Shown here: one piece after another, positions 28,679 through 36,590 of the stretch | Layout of the letters: every line of letters starts with the position of its first letter | Numbering within the stretch: position 1 is the stretch's first letter | Source: Polynucleobacter sp. Adler-ghost | GTDB lineage: Bacteria; Pseudomonadota; Gammaproteobacteria; Burkholderiales; Burkholderiaceae | DNA: 64,000 nucleotides | NCBI RefSeq assembly: GCF_018688495.1 | Contig: NZ_CP061320.1 | Span: forward strand, 1,646,586 to 1,710,585 | Direction of reading: 5' to 3' | The notes under the pieces: generated by a model | Database searches by the model: none | What the model was told of the DNA's origin: nothing | The model's input: only the letters and a program-made list of their open reading frames with translations | Translations under genes and position numbers: made by a program

Positions 28679-29137
28679 TCAATACCGATTAGCTTTGTAA
28701 GTAGTCCAGTATTTCTGCATCTCAATAAATAGAAATGAAGCAGACCAAGTAATTAAGATGAAGCCGGTCAGCGCTTCCACTCCAGTCAAATAGCGAAGGT
28801 AGCCTTGCGCCACAATCTCGCCGTAACCTAAAGTTGTGAAGGTAACAAAAGACAGGTAGGCGCAATCCAACAAAATGCCATGACCTGAAAGCTCACCAAC
28901 GAGACCGCCCATGACAGGGAACTGCAAGGTAAAGAAGTAACCTAAGGCAAACAGCCAGATCTCCACTACATGCGCCATGAAGATGGCACCAACGCCAACG
29001 AATACCCGAAAACGCGGTGCAATGTGAGCTATTTTGGGCAGCAGCTTATCAAGCTGAAAAAGAGCCTCATAATGCAATAGGATCGCAATAAGTGCCAAAG
29101 ATCCATTGATGATGAAGGCAGTGATGAGCAACATCAT
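28679..29137 (-). CDS. Two-transmembrane potassium channel-like protein
   Basis: A small ion-channel protein of about 152 residues (157 from the upstream ATG at 29152). There are three hydrophobic segments and a pore loop with selectivity filter TLGYGEIV in FVTFTTLGYGE near residue 110, the TxGYG signature of K+ channels. I prefer the ATG at 29137, which follows a GGGGGA ribosome site by seven bases. No cytoplasmic regulatory domain (RCK) is attached. It lies 18 bases after the eRF1-like gene on the same strand. Confidence 0.85.
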   Translation of the reverse strand: MMLLITAFIINGSLALIAILLHYEALFQLDKLLPKIAHIAPRFRVFVGVGAIFMAHVVEIWLFALGYFFTLQFPVMGGLVGELSGHGILLDCAYLSFVTFTTLGYGEIVAQGYLRYLTGVEALTGFILITWSASFLFIEMQKYWTTYKANRY

Positions 29138-29170
29138 TAAATTATCCCCCATTTTCAGGGGGATAAATAA

Positions 29171-29575
29171 TCAACCAGTAATAACGGTATCGCCTTTTAA
29201 GGCATCTACTTTGGCAAAGTACTTTTTAGCATATGCCAATAGCTGGCCATCACTCGGATGATCAACAGTCTCAATACCAACTATTTTTTCAGCAATGCCA
29301 TGATCATGTTTAGTAGCATGCTTCATCAAATCCAATTTTGTAGAGCCTGGCCCCACTATCAAAATCTCTTTAGATTCCATCACCGCTTGAATAACTTCAT
29401 GCAAGTAATGTTGATCTGGTTCAGCACGCGCGCCACTAACAGAGCCACTTTTATGATGGACGTTTTTATGGGTAGATCTGGTCTTAATGACCTCGCTCTC
29501 ACTAGCGGTGGGATTGAAATAAATAACATGCGCTTCTTGATGGTCAATCCAAATGACTGAGTGATTAAATGACAT
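29171..29575 (-). CDS. eRF1-domain-like small protein (translational machinery protein)
   Basis: A 134-residue cytoplasmic protein resembling the bacterial family annotated as translational machinery protein, related to eRF1 domain 3/Pelota folds. Characteristic features are the N-terminal VIWIDHQEAHVIYF, the basic Gly/Ser-rich middle, and EILIVGPGSTKLDLMKHATKHD near residue 92. Its role is uncertain; ribosome hibernation or rescue is sometimes inferred. It follows the 88-residue small gene by about 50 bases, downstream of an FNR-type box, so low-oxygen control is possible. Confidence 0.75.
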   Translation of the reverse strand: MSFNHSVIWIDHQEAHVIYFNPTASESEVIKTRSTHKNVHHKSGSVSGARAEPDQHYLHEVIQAVMESKEILIVGPGSTKLDLMKHATKHDHGIAEKIVGIETVDHPSDGQLLAYAKKYFAKVDALKGDTVITG

Positions 29576-29624
29576 ATATTTTCTTTCTAATTAATGCAAC
29601 GGGATACAAAATTAATAAAAACAA

Positions 29625-29891
29625 TTAATCTAAAATGAGATCATGGCTAAATAGGTGCACAGCTCCATCTACAGTATGACCATTCAGAATCTTTTGCTCA
29701 GCTATCGAGAGTAGCTTTAATTGATGCGTTTTAAATAATTGCAAAGTATTTTTTTCAACACCCTCGGGGTCTAAGTCCTGAAGAGCTTCATAACTAAAAC
29801 TGCATTTAAAAGCTTTGCCATCCAAGATGGCTGGATAAGAGATATCACCAGTTTTTAAAAGGGATGCAGGACCAACAAATTCAAGCTTCAT
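29625..29891 (-). CDS. Small conserved protein, possibly DUF1488-like
   Basis: An 88-residue soluble protein. The layout of short beta strands (ISYPAILDGKAFKCSFSYEAL) followed by an alpha-helical segment (LQLFKTHQLKLLSIAEQKIL) resembles DUF1488, but I cannot confirm the family. A good ribosome site (GGTGAG) precedes the ATG. A perfect FNR-type dyad lies 67-80 bases upstream, so the gene is probably induced at low oxygen together with the eRF1-like gene that follows. Confidence 0.55.
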   Translation of the reverse strand: MKLEFVGPASLLKTGDISYPAILDGKAFKCSFSYEALQDLDPEGVEKNTLQLFKTHQLKLLSIAEQKILNGHTVDGAVHLFSHDLILD

Positions 29892-29957
29892 ATAGACTCA
29901 CCTTATCAAGAGTAATCAAACAACCCTAATAGTCTGAACCTAATTAGGGAAGTGTAC

Positions 29958-29971
29958 TTGATATAAATCAA
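29958..29971. promoter_or_regulatory. FNR/ANR-type box in front of the small protein and eRF1-like genes
   Basis: The sequence TTGATATAAATCAA is a perfect dyad of the FNR/ANR type (TTGAT-N4-ATCAA). It lies 67-80 bases upstream of the start at 29891 on the minus strand and overlaps the last codons of the cupin gene. The position fits an activator site for 29625-29891 and the genes behind it. Confidence 0.7.
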
Positions 29972-30252
29972 ATAACCTCAGCACTATTTTTCCTGCTTGC
30001 CAAGTATTGAACGCCATTGCTACCATAGCGCTCAGTATGAACTTGATTTGCTAATAGGCGAAACACTTCGCCAGAAATATAAGCCGTCCTGACGCCATCA
30101 ACCACTAGGTCAATTTGCCCAGAAAGCACCAAGGCCTGGACCTCGAATGGATGTGTATGAGCATCCAAAAATCCGCCCGCCTCTCGCTGCACCAAGGTTG
30201 GCTCCGGAAATCCATCCAAGACCAACATGCTCATAAATTGCTCTTTAGTCAT
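29968..30252 (-). CDS. Small cupin-domain protein
   Basis: A 94-residue single-domain cupin. The metal-binding residues are visible: AHTHPFEVQALVLSGQ (motif 1, His-x-His and Glu) near residues 31-46, and NQVHTERYG (motif 2 His) near residue 72. The domain spans nearly the entire protein. It may act as a small-molecule binding protein or isomerase, substrate unknown. It follows the VOC-family gene by 9 bases on the same strand. Confidence 0.85.
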   Translation of the reverse strand: MTKEQFMSMLVLDGFPEPTLVQREAGGFLDAHTHPFEVQALVLSGQIDLVVDGVRTAYISGEVFRLLANQVHTERYGSNGVQYLASRKNSAEVI

Positions 30253-30261
30253 CTGAGAAAG

Positions 30262-30654
30262 CTAAACCAGTTCACTGATTTCAATCAGATTTTGGTCAGG
30301 GTCACGCACATACACTGAATTAATCTTTGAGGTAGCGCCAGTCCGAATGATGGGTCCCTCAATAATGAGCCAACTCTCTTTATTCAGTTTTTCAATCACT
30401 TGCACCAAAGGTCTATCAGCAATAAAACATAAATCCAAGGAACCCGGTGTCGGAATATCCGCTTTAGGCTCAAACTCCTTGCCCTTAATATGCAGATTAA
30501 TTTTTTGATTGCCAAACTTAAATGCTTTGCGTTCAACTGGTGGCGTTCCACCAATAAAACTCTCTAATTTCATTCCTAAAACTCGGGTATAAAAATCTAC
30601 GCACTCACCCTCATTGGCGGTAGTTAATACCAAGTGGTCAACATGATCAATCAT
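30262..30654 (-). CDS. VOC-family (glyoxalase/dioxygenase-like) protein
   Basis: A 130-residue protein of the vicinal oxygen chelate superfamily. Its two beta-alpha-beta-beta-beta modules start at HVDHLVLTT and at GSLDLCFIADRPL. Likely metal ligands are the His near residue 5, His in INLHIKG and Glu in LIEIS near the C-terminus. It resembles small glyoxalase- or virulence-protein-like VOC members of unknown substrate. I chose the ATG at 30654 with the GAGAGGG ribosome site; the frame extends upstream to a TTG that overlaps the TctC gene. Confidence 0.85.
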   Translation of the reverse strand: MIDHVDHLVLTTANEGECVDFYTRVLGMKLESFIGGTPPVERKAFKFGNQKINLHIKGKEFEPKADIPTPGSLDLCFIADRPLVQVIEKLNKESWLIIEGPIIRTGATSKINSVYVRDPDQNLIEISELV

Positions 30655-30668
30655 CTCATTTAACCCTC

Positions 30669-31655
30669 TCAATCAGCTTCAATCCTGGCGGTCTTCACCA
30701 CTGAGGTCCATCTGATATTTTCAGTCTTAATAAACTCATCCAACTGCTTAGGATTCATGTAGACAGCCTCAGCACCCATCTCTACTGCCTTTTGTTTAAA
30801 TGCCGGTTCGGCCATTACTTTAGCGATTTCAGTTGTCAGTTGATTCACAATAGATGCAGGTGTATTGATTGGGGCAAAAACCGCAAACCATGATGTCGCA
30901 TCCAGTTTTGGTAAGCCTGCCTCGGCAGCCGTAGGAACATCAGGCAAGCTCTGCAAACGCTTCTTGCCTGTTGTTGCTAATGCTCGTAGTTTGCCAGTTT
31001 GGATGTGGGGAATAAATGGTGGAGGCGTTCCAAATGTTAAATCAACCTGGCCACCTAATAAATCAGCTAATGCCGGACCGGTACCTTTGTAAGGAATATG
31101 GGTCATTTTGATACCAGCCTGCTGCTCCAACATCGCGCCAGTAACATGTTGTAGGGAGCCATTGCCTGAGGATGCGTAATTCAACTTCCCAGGATTTGCT
31201 TTTGCATAGGAGATGAGTTCTTTCATCGTCTTAAATGGCAAGTCTGCACGTACCACCACAATTTGCGGTGCTGAGATCACATTCGCTACAGGCTGAAAAT
31301 CTTTCAGCTCCCATGGCAAAGGATTTTTACTAACCAAAGGCGTAATCACGTGATAGCCAGAATACTGAACCAGCAAAGTGTAGCCATCAGGATCAGCCTT
31401 CTTCACGGCTGTAGCTGCAATCGCACCAGATGCTCCTGCTTTGTTTTCAACCACAATCGTTTGACCCAAAGCGGTCCCAAGAGGAAGAGCCAACACCCTA
31501 GCTGTGAAATCTGTTGTACCACCCGGAGCAGAAGAAGCAATAAATGTAATCGGACGATTCGGATACTTCCCCGAATCCTGACCGTAGCTAGAAATTGATA
31601 CTTGACTCAACAGAATCAAGACCAATATGTTGATCCGAGAAAAATAGGTGCGCAT
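30669..31655 (-). CDS. Bug/TctC-family tripartite tricarboxylate receptor
   Basis: A periplasmic solute receptor of 328 residues (from the ATG at 31655) with a signal peptide ending near SSYGQ. The Bug-family ligand loops are present: IASSAPGGTTDFTAR, VENKAGASGAIAA and THIPYKGTGPALADLLGG. It closes the catabolic run 30.7-38.9 kb, directly behind the HMG-CoA-lyase-like gene (about 30 bases). The context suggests a receptor for the carboxylic acid handled by that pathway. TctAB partners are absent. Confidence 0.92.
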   Translation of the reverse strand: MRTYFSRINILVLILLSQVSISSYGQDSGKYPNRPITFIASSAPGGTTDFTARVLALPLGTALGQTIVVENKAGASGAIAATAVKKADPDGYTLLVQYSGYHVITPLVSKNPLPWELKDFQPVANVISAPQIVVVRADLPFKTMKELISYAKANPGKLNYASSGNGSLQHVTGAMLEQQAGIKMTHIPYKGTGPALADLLGGQVDLTFGTPPPFIPHIQTGKLRALATTGKKRLQSLPDVPTAAEAGLPKLDATSWFAVFAPINTPASIVNQLTTEIAKVMAEPAFKQKAVEMGAEAVYMNPKQLDEFIKTENIRWTSVVKTARIEAD

Positions 31656-31685
31656 TGGATTAACTTTCAATTTAGGTAGATCAAA

Positions 31686-32612
31686 TTAACGTAAATCTTC
31701 AACATAAGCAGGGGTGGGATGTAAATCACAGATACCGCCAGCCTTAGCAACCTGCCCTGGAACAGGATGACCAACAATCAAGGGGAGCTCACGAGCTAAG
31801 CTCAGTAATTTAAGGATATTGATGCCCGTGTCGTAACCCATGGCATCGAGCATATGAATAGCGTCTTCACTAGAGATATTGCCACTAGCGCCCGGCGCAT
31901 AGGGACATCCGCCCAAGCCGCCAAGAGAACCATCAAACCGAGTGATGCCTGACTGAACTGCTGCAAGCACGTTTGCTAAGCCCATTCCTCGTGTATTGTG
32001 AAAATGAAAAGTCAACTGCAAGTTACCAAACTGCTTTTGCAAATCATCTGCCATTTTTGCAACCTGAGCAGGATGCGCCATTCCGGTGGTATCGCAAATA
32101 GTGACGCCACGTACGCCCAGATCTGCAAATCGTTGAACAAATTCTTCTACTACGCTTTGTGGTACATCACCTTCCATAGGGCAACCAAATGCAGTAGATA
32201 GGGATACATTGATTGGGGTTCTACCGTTTACATAACGGATTACCTCAGCCAATCCAGAAAAACTTTTTTCTCGACTCATTCGCAAATTAGCCAAGTTATG
32301 GGTTTCAGAAGTCGACATGACGAGATTGAATTCATCTGCGCCTGATTCAAAAGCGCGCTCTGCACCACGTAGATTAGGAACTAGGACGGTGTATTCAACA
32401 CCAGATATACGCGAAATTCTGCCCATGACTTCTTCTGCATCACGCAGCATAGGAATAGCTTTAGGCGAGGTAAATGAGGTCACCTCAATCTTGGCGAATC
32501 CACACTGGCTAAGCTCATCTACCAGCTTAACCTTGTCATCCGTCGGAATGAAATTGGGCTCAATCTGAAATCCGTCCCTAGTCACAACGTCATTGAAATA
32601 AATTCTAGTCAT
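31686..32612 (-). CDS. HMG-CoA lyase-family (DRE-TIM) acyl-CoA lyase
   Basis: A 308-residue TIM-barrel lyase of the HMG-CoA lyase family, which cleaves 3-hydroxy-3-methyl acyl-CoA esters to acetyl-CoA plus a keto acid. The N-terminal VVTRDGFQ replaces the usual DGLQ metal site. EVTSFTSPKAIPML lies near residue 41, and the C-terminal active-site signature is GLGGCPYAPGASGN near residue 233. The HMGL family includes HMG-CoA and citramalyl-CoA lyases. With a CaiB CoA-transferase just upstream and LeuCD-type hydro-lyases nearby, a role on a citramalate-like acid is plausible; this is inference. Confidence 0.85.
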   Translation of the reverse strand: MTRIYFNDVVTRDGFQIEPNFIPTDDKVKLVDELSQCGFAKIEVTSFTSPKAIPMLRDAEEVMGRISRISGVEYTVLVPNLRGAERAFESGADEFNLVMSTSETHNLANLRMSREKSFSGLAEVIRYVNGRTPINVSLSTAFGCPMEGDVPQSVVEEFVQRFADLGVRGVTICDTTGMAHPAQVAKMADDLQKQFGNLQLTFHFHNTRGMGLANVLAAVQSGITRFDGSLGGLGGCPYAPGASGNISSEDAIHMLDAMGYDTGINILKLLSLARELPLIVGHPVPGQVAKAGGICDLHPTPAYVEDLR

Positions 32613-32641
32613 AAGATTGAACCATTTGCTTAAATTGCTGG

Positions 32642-33835
32642 TTATTTAGTGAATGCAATGCCGCGCGCTTTTAAGGATGCTACCTGAGTCTCTGTTAAAC
32701 CAATACTTTGCAAAATTTCATCAGTATTCTCTCCAATATCCGGAGCCAGGGTTTTAATTGATCCAGGGGTACGCGAGAGCTTTGGTAGCACGTTTGGCAC
32801 ATCTAATCTAGTTCCATCGCGCATCTGAATATGTTCAATATTGCCACGGGCTTTGTAATGCGGGTCGCTGGCAATATCTGCTACGGTATATATTTTCCCC
32901 GCAGGAACGGCCACCGTATCTAGCAACCCCAGAGCTTGATCAGTCGTCATTGTTTGTGCCCAAACACCAATTGCCTGATCCAATTCTGCAACACGAGCCA
33001 CTCTGCCATCATTATTTTCAAGCGCTGGGTCATTCGCTAAATCTGCTCGGCCAATCAAGTTCATCAGACGCTTAAAGATACTATCGCCGTTCCCAGCAAC
33101 CAGTACATAACCGCCATCGGCACAAAGGTAGGCATTACTTGGGGCAATGCCAGGTAAGGCACTGCCGCCCGCCTGTCTAACTTCACCAAAGGCACTGTAT
33201 TCGGGTATCAAGCTTTCCATGCAATTAAAGACTGCTTCATATAGAGCAATATCAATTACTTGACCTTTACCACTCTGGTGACGCTCTTGAAGTGCTAACA
33301 AAATTCCGATCACACCGTGCAGCGATGCTAATGTATCGCCGATGCTAATGCCGACACGAACAGGCACCCTTCCTGGCTCAGCAGTTAAATGTCGCAAACC
33401 ACCCATCGCCTCTGCCACTACACCAAATCCTGGCTTATCTCGATAAGGGCCAGTTTGACCATAGCCACTAATTCTCAAAACAATCAGCCTAGGGTTGAGT
33501 TCAAGCAATTTCTCTGGATCAAGGCCCCAGCCCTCTAGGGTGCCTGGCCGAAAATTCTCGATCAGGACATCCGCTTCTGTAATTAAGGTACGAGCAATTT
33601 CCTGAGCTTCAGCTTGCTTTAAATCCAATGAAAGAGAGCGCTTGTTGCGCGATTGAACTTGCCACCAGACTGAAGTGCCATCTTTTAGCAAACGCCATTT
33701 TCTTAGAGCATCGCCTGTATTCGGCGGCTCAATCTTGATGACATCAGCACCAAAATCACCCAGTGTTTTTGCAGCAAATGGACCAGCGATTAGCTGGCCC
33801 ATCTCAATGACTTTTAACTTAGCTAATGGCTCCAT
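32642..33835 (-). CDS. CaiB/BaiF-type CoA-transferase
   Basis: A 397-residue class III CoA-transferase that moves CoA between carboxylic acids through an aspartyl-thioester. The N-terminal VIEMGQLIAGPFAAKTLGDFGADVIK is typical of the family, with FGVVAEAMGGLRHL near residue 142 and the following DTLASLHGVIG that holds the likely catalytic Asp region. I chose the ATG at 33835 because a TTGAGGA ribosome site precedes it. It lies 29 bases upstream of the HMG-CoA-lyase-like gene, so the pair probably activates and cleaves one acid. Confidence 0.92.
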   Translation of the reverse strand: MEPLAKLKVIEMGQLIAGPFAAKTLGDFGADVIKIEPPNTGDALRKWRLLKDGTSVWWQVQSRNKRSLSLDLKQAEAQEIARTLITEADVLIENFRPGTLEGWGLDPEKLLELNPRLIVLRISGYGQTGPYRDKPGFGVVAEAMGGLRHLTAEPGRVPVRVGISIGDTLASLHGVIGILLALQERHQSGKGQVIDIALYEAVFNCMESLIPEYSAFGEVRQAGGSALPGIAPSNAYLCADGGYVLVAGNGDSIFKRLMNLIGRADLANDPALENNDGRVARVAELDQAIGVWAQTMTTDQALGLLDTVAVPAGKIYTVADIASDPHYKARGNIEHIQMRDGTRLDVPNVLPKLSRTPGSIKTLAPDIGENTDEILQSIGLTETQVASLKARGIAFTK

Positions 33836-33904
33836 ATTTATCCTCAAATAGGCTATGTTTTAATAAATTATGCTCTTTTAGCCTACTTGGAATTGAGTGC
33901 CGAT

Positions 33905-35206
33905 CTAATTTGCTGGACATCCATTTACTAACTGTTTTCCAGCAATGCGATCTTTAATCCAAGCAAGATACATCGGAGCTGAGACACCGGGAGTAGAAAA
34001 GTGAGTTTGCTCTCCTGGTAACTGAATTCTCTGAACATTTGCACCCATAGTGCACATCTGCTTTTGATATAGCTCATGCTCAATTGGGGGAACTGCAGTA
34101 TCTTTGGTGCCCCAGTAAATAACGACTGGCGCTACAGGCTTTACTGGCTTCACACTCCCATCAATTAATGCCTTCACCCAAGCCAAGGAGTTGCTGGGCT
34201 GCGGCTTTAATAAAGACTTGTACTTGTCTCCATAAGCATAATTAAAAGAATCCGCCATCACATGGACGCATTTATTGCCAGCCAATTTATCTACAAACCT
34301 TGCACCTTCATCAGTCAGAATGTCTGTTAACTTGAGATGTGGATATGCAGCTTGAGTACCCCAAAGACCCATTACATAGTGGGCGAATAAAAATATATTC
34401 GGGACATTGGCTTGAGTAAATTCATTTATCAACTTATTCGCACCAGCCTCATCAGTCGGCGGGTTACGGAGCATCGCTGCTTGATCATCCGGCGCCAAGC
34501 CAACAAATCCAAGGTATTGAAGGTTATCGGCAGCTGTACCTTGAAGCGCTTGGTAGCCAGGCAAACTTGCAGCAGCAATAATTGCCCCTCCACCCTGTGA
34601 CCAGCCATAAGCAATTGCTTTCTTGCCAGCACCAAGTTCCTTCATTGAGCTTGCCGCTCTTACAGAATTAATCACATCTCTACCATTAGTAGCTGCAACA
34701 GCATATTGATGCTTACCGCCACCACCTAGCCCCTGATAATCCGTAGCAATGATCACATACCCTTCCTTGATAAATTGCTCAACATTCGGAATACCGTAGT
34801 CAGTCCAAGAGTTACCATCCGCCAAGAAATATTCATTCAAAGGAGCAGTTGGGTCAATAATTTGGGAAGGGCCACAATTTTGAGCCGAGCCTGTAGTGCC
34901 ATGCGCCCAAGCCAAAATAGGTCTACCTTCTTTTGGGGGAACCCCCAAAGGGGCTATAGCAACACCGGTGGCAATGGTCTTACGCTCACCAACATCAGAG
35001 GAAATATAAGCAACTCTCCATGCTTGTGCGCCCTTGACAGATGTTTTAATTTTTTCTTGCTTTAGGATTTGTCCCAATTTCCCTTCGGGACTCATTTTTA
35101 TTACAGCATCATAAAAAGGAGGAACCGGTGGAACTGCTTGTGCGCACGAGGGAGTTAAGCCAATAAAAAATATTGGCAATAAAAATACTTTGAATAAATT
35201 TTTCAT
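33905..35206 (-). CDS. Secreted lipase-like alpha/beta hydrolase
   Basis: The protein from the ATG at 35206 has 433 residues with a signal peptide (about 1-24, ending CAQA). The body resembles secretory lipases. ILAWAHGTTGSAQNCGPS is the oxyanion-loop region, the nucleophile elbow is GWSQGGG near residue 203, and the C-terminal acid/His are likely in GTKDTAVPP and EQTHFS. Paired Cys residues fit a periplasmic or secreted enzyme. It follows the double-cupin gene with a short gap. The ester it hydrolyses is not identifiable. Confidence 0.85.
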   Translation of the reverse strand: MKNLFKVFLLPIFFIGLTPSCAQAVPPVPPFYDAVIKMSPEGKLGQILKQEKIKTSVKGAQAWRVAYISSDVGERKTIATGVAIAPLGVPPKEGRPILAWAHGTTGSAQNCGPSQIIDPTAPLNEYFLADGNSWTDYGIPNVEQFIKEGYVIIATDYQGLGGGGKHQYAVAATNGRDVINSVRAASSMKELGAGKKAIAYGWSQGGGAIIAAASLPGYQALQGTAADNLQYLGFVGLAPDDQAAMLRNPPTDEAGANKLINEFTQANVPNIFLFAHYVMGLWGTQAAYPHLKLTDILTDEGARFVDKLAGNKCVHVMADSFNYAYGDKYKSLLKPQPSNSLAWVKALIDGSVKPVKPVAPVVIYWGTKDTAVPPIEHELYQKQMCTMGANVQRIQLPGEQTHFSTPGVSAPMYLAWIKDRIAGKQLVNGCPAN

Positions 35207-35226
35207 AAAAAATCCTGTAAACACAA

Positions 35227-35880
35227 TCAATCTAACAAATGCCCAGTCTTAACAAATATGGTACATCCCTCTTTACTGAAAGGCTGATGCAAACTCAGGT
35301 GAGGACTTCTGATCCATGATCCAGCAGGATAGCGTCCATGCTCATCTTCAAACACACCATCGACTACAAAAATTTCTTCACCACCATAGTGCTTATGTGG
35401 ATTGAAATAGGTTTGGGGAGCCCATCGAACTAAAGTTGAGCCATTACCCTGCCGCATGAGCGGCATCACATGAAGGCCAGGCACCATGCCTTGATACCAA
35501 GGAGCTGATTTTGTATCAATGAGCTCTCGCTCCACATGCTCAACTCCAAGATGTCGCAGTTTCACAAAAAGAGTGCAGCCAGTTTTACTATGAGGCGCAT
35601 GAGAAGATCCAGGAGGATTCATGATGTAGGTGCCAGCAGGATAATCGCCAGTCTCATCACTAAATACCCCATCCAGCACCAATATTTCTTCACCAAATTC
35701 ATGACTGTGCGTTGGAAAATGAGAATTGGGTAAATACCGAACGATCGAAGTTGCCTTTGCGATTTCATCGCCAATTCGATCAAGCATGCGTCTCTCAATA
35801 CCCGCCTCAGGGCTAGGAATCCAAGGTAGATCATGATGATTAATCACGACTCTCTTACTGTAGTCGGAGTTGATATTCAT
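35227..35880 (-). CDS. Double-cupin protein, ChrR-like
   Basis: A 217-residue protein with two cupin domains in tandem. Domain 1 (about residues 30-110) shows FPTHSHEFGEEILVLDG, and domain 2 (about 135-215) shows FNPHKHYGGEEIFVVDG. Both carry the His-x-His-x-Glu metal-binding set, and each ends in a similar GCTLFVK/GCTIFVK strand. The repeats resemble the cupin part of ChrR anti-sigma factors. No zinc-finger N-terminus is present, so it is probably an enzyme or binding protein. It lies between the lipase-like gene and leuD. Confidence 0.85.
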   Translation of the reverse strand: MNINSDYSKRVVINHHDLPWIPSPEAGIERRMLDRIGDEIAKATSIVRYLPNSHFPTHSHEFGEEILVLDGVFSDETGDYPAGTYIMNPPGSSHAPHSKTGCTLFVKLRHLGVEHVERELIDTKSAPWYQGMVPGLHVMPLMRQGNGSTLVRWAPQTYFNPHKHYGGEEIFVVDGVFEDEHGRYPAGSWIRSPHLSLHQPFSKEGCTIFVKTGHLLD

Positions 35881-35948
35881 TTATTAGATTCAGATATTTA
35901 AAAAGATGACTAACGGTAGCAAGCAATTAAGACGAGCGCTTAGTACAC

Positions 35949-36590
35949 TCAATTTAACCTATCGATCGTTTTTCTTGCAACATCCTTTACCCAAGGTTGC
36001 TTGTTCCAGTGCTTTTGGGCAAAAGTATCAATTTCTGCCTTGTATTTCAAGGTAAGGCCAATCACATCCAATCCCTCCAAGAACATTCGGCGATGTCTTG
36101 CTGACATGGGAAATGTGAACTCATGATGGGTAGTGCGAACCTTTAGGTTTTCAATATCGATATCCACACTTATTGGCGCACCCTTATCATCAGCCTCTTT
36201 CATGAGGGCTTGCACTTGATCTTCAGGCAACACAACCAACAATAGGCCGTTCCCCATTGCATTGGAGTAGAAAATCTCTGCAAAGCTGGAAGCAATGACC
36301 GCCTTAAATCCAAACTGCTGCATTCCCCAAACGGCATGTTCACGACTAGAGCCACAGCCATAGTTGGGACCGGCAAGCAAAATATCTGTTTTTGCATAAG
36401 CTGGCTGGTTTAAAAAGAAGTTTTGTTTTGGCTCCCCACGCTCATCAAAGCGCAGATCATAAAATAAGCCCTGCGCTAAGCCAGCCTTATCAATACCGCG
36501 TAAAAATTGCTTTGGCATGACTTGGTCTGTATCAAAATTGGCAATGCGCAATGCGGCGGCATACCCATGAATTTTAGATAGCTTATGCAT
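35949..36590 (-). CDS. leuD: Isopropylmalate isomerase-type small subunit (LeuD-like)
   Basis: A 213-residue aconitase-superfamily swivel subunit. Family features are IANFDTDQVMPKQFLRG near residue 20, and GPNYGCGSSREHAVWGMQQFGF containing the substrate-binding Ser-Ser-Arg near residue 77. It overlaps leuC by 8 bases, with a GGAG ribosome site inside leuC. No leuB or leuA adjoins it. The catabolic neighbours (CaiB, HMGL-like, TctC) suggest it is a paralogue that hydrates or isomerises a dicarboxylic acid such as citraconate. This function is inference. Confidence 0.88.
   Translation of the reverse strand: MHKLSKIHGYAAALRIANFDTDQVMPKQFLRGIDKAGLAQGLFYDLRFDERGEPKQNFFLNQPAYAKTDILLAGPNYGCGSSREHAVWGMQQFGFKAVIASSFAEIFYSNAMGNGLLLVVLPEDQVQALMKEADDKGAPISVDIDIENLKVRTTHHEFTFPMSARHRRMFLEGLDVIGLTLKYKAEIDTFAQKHWNKQPWVKDVARKTIDRLN

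Noticed and set aside
30262..30672. Longer start of the VOC protein at 30672
   Set aside because: That start is a TTG overlapping the TctC stop. The ATG at 30654 has a clear ribosome site and gives the usual VOC N-terminus.
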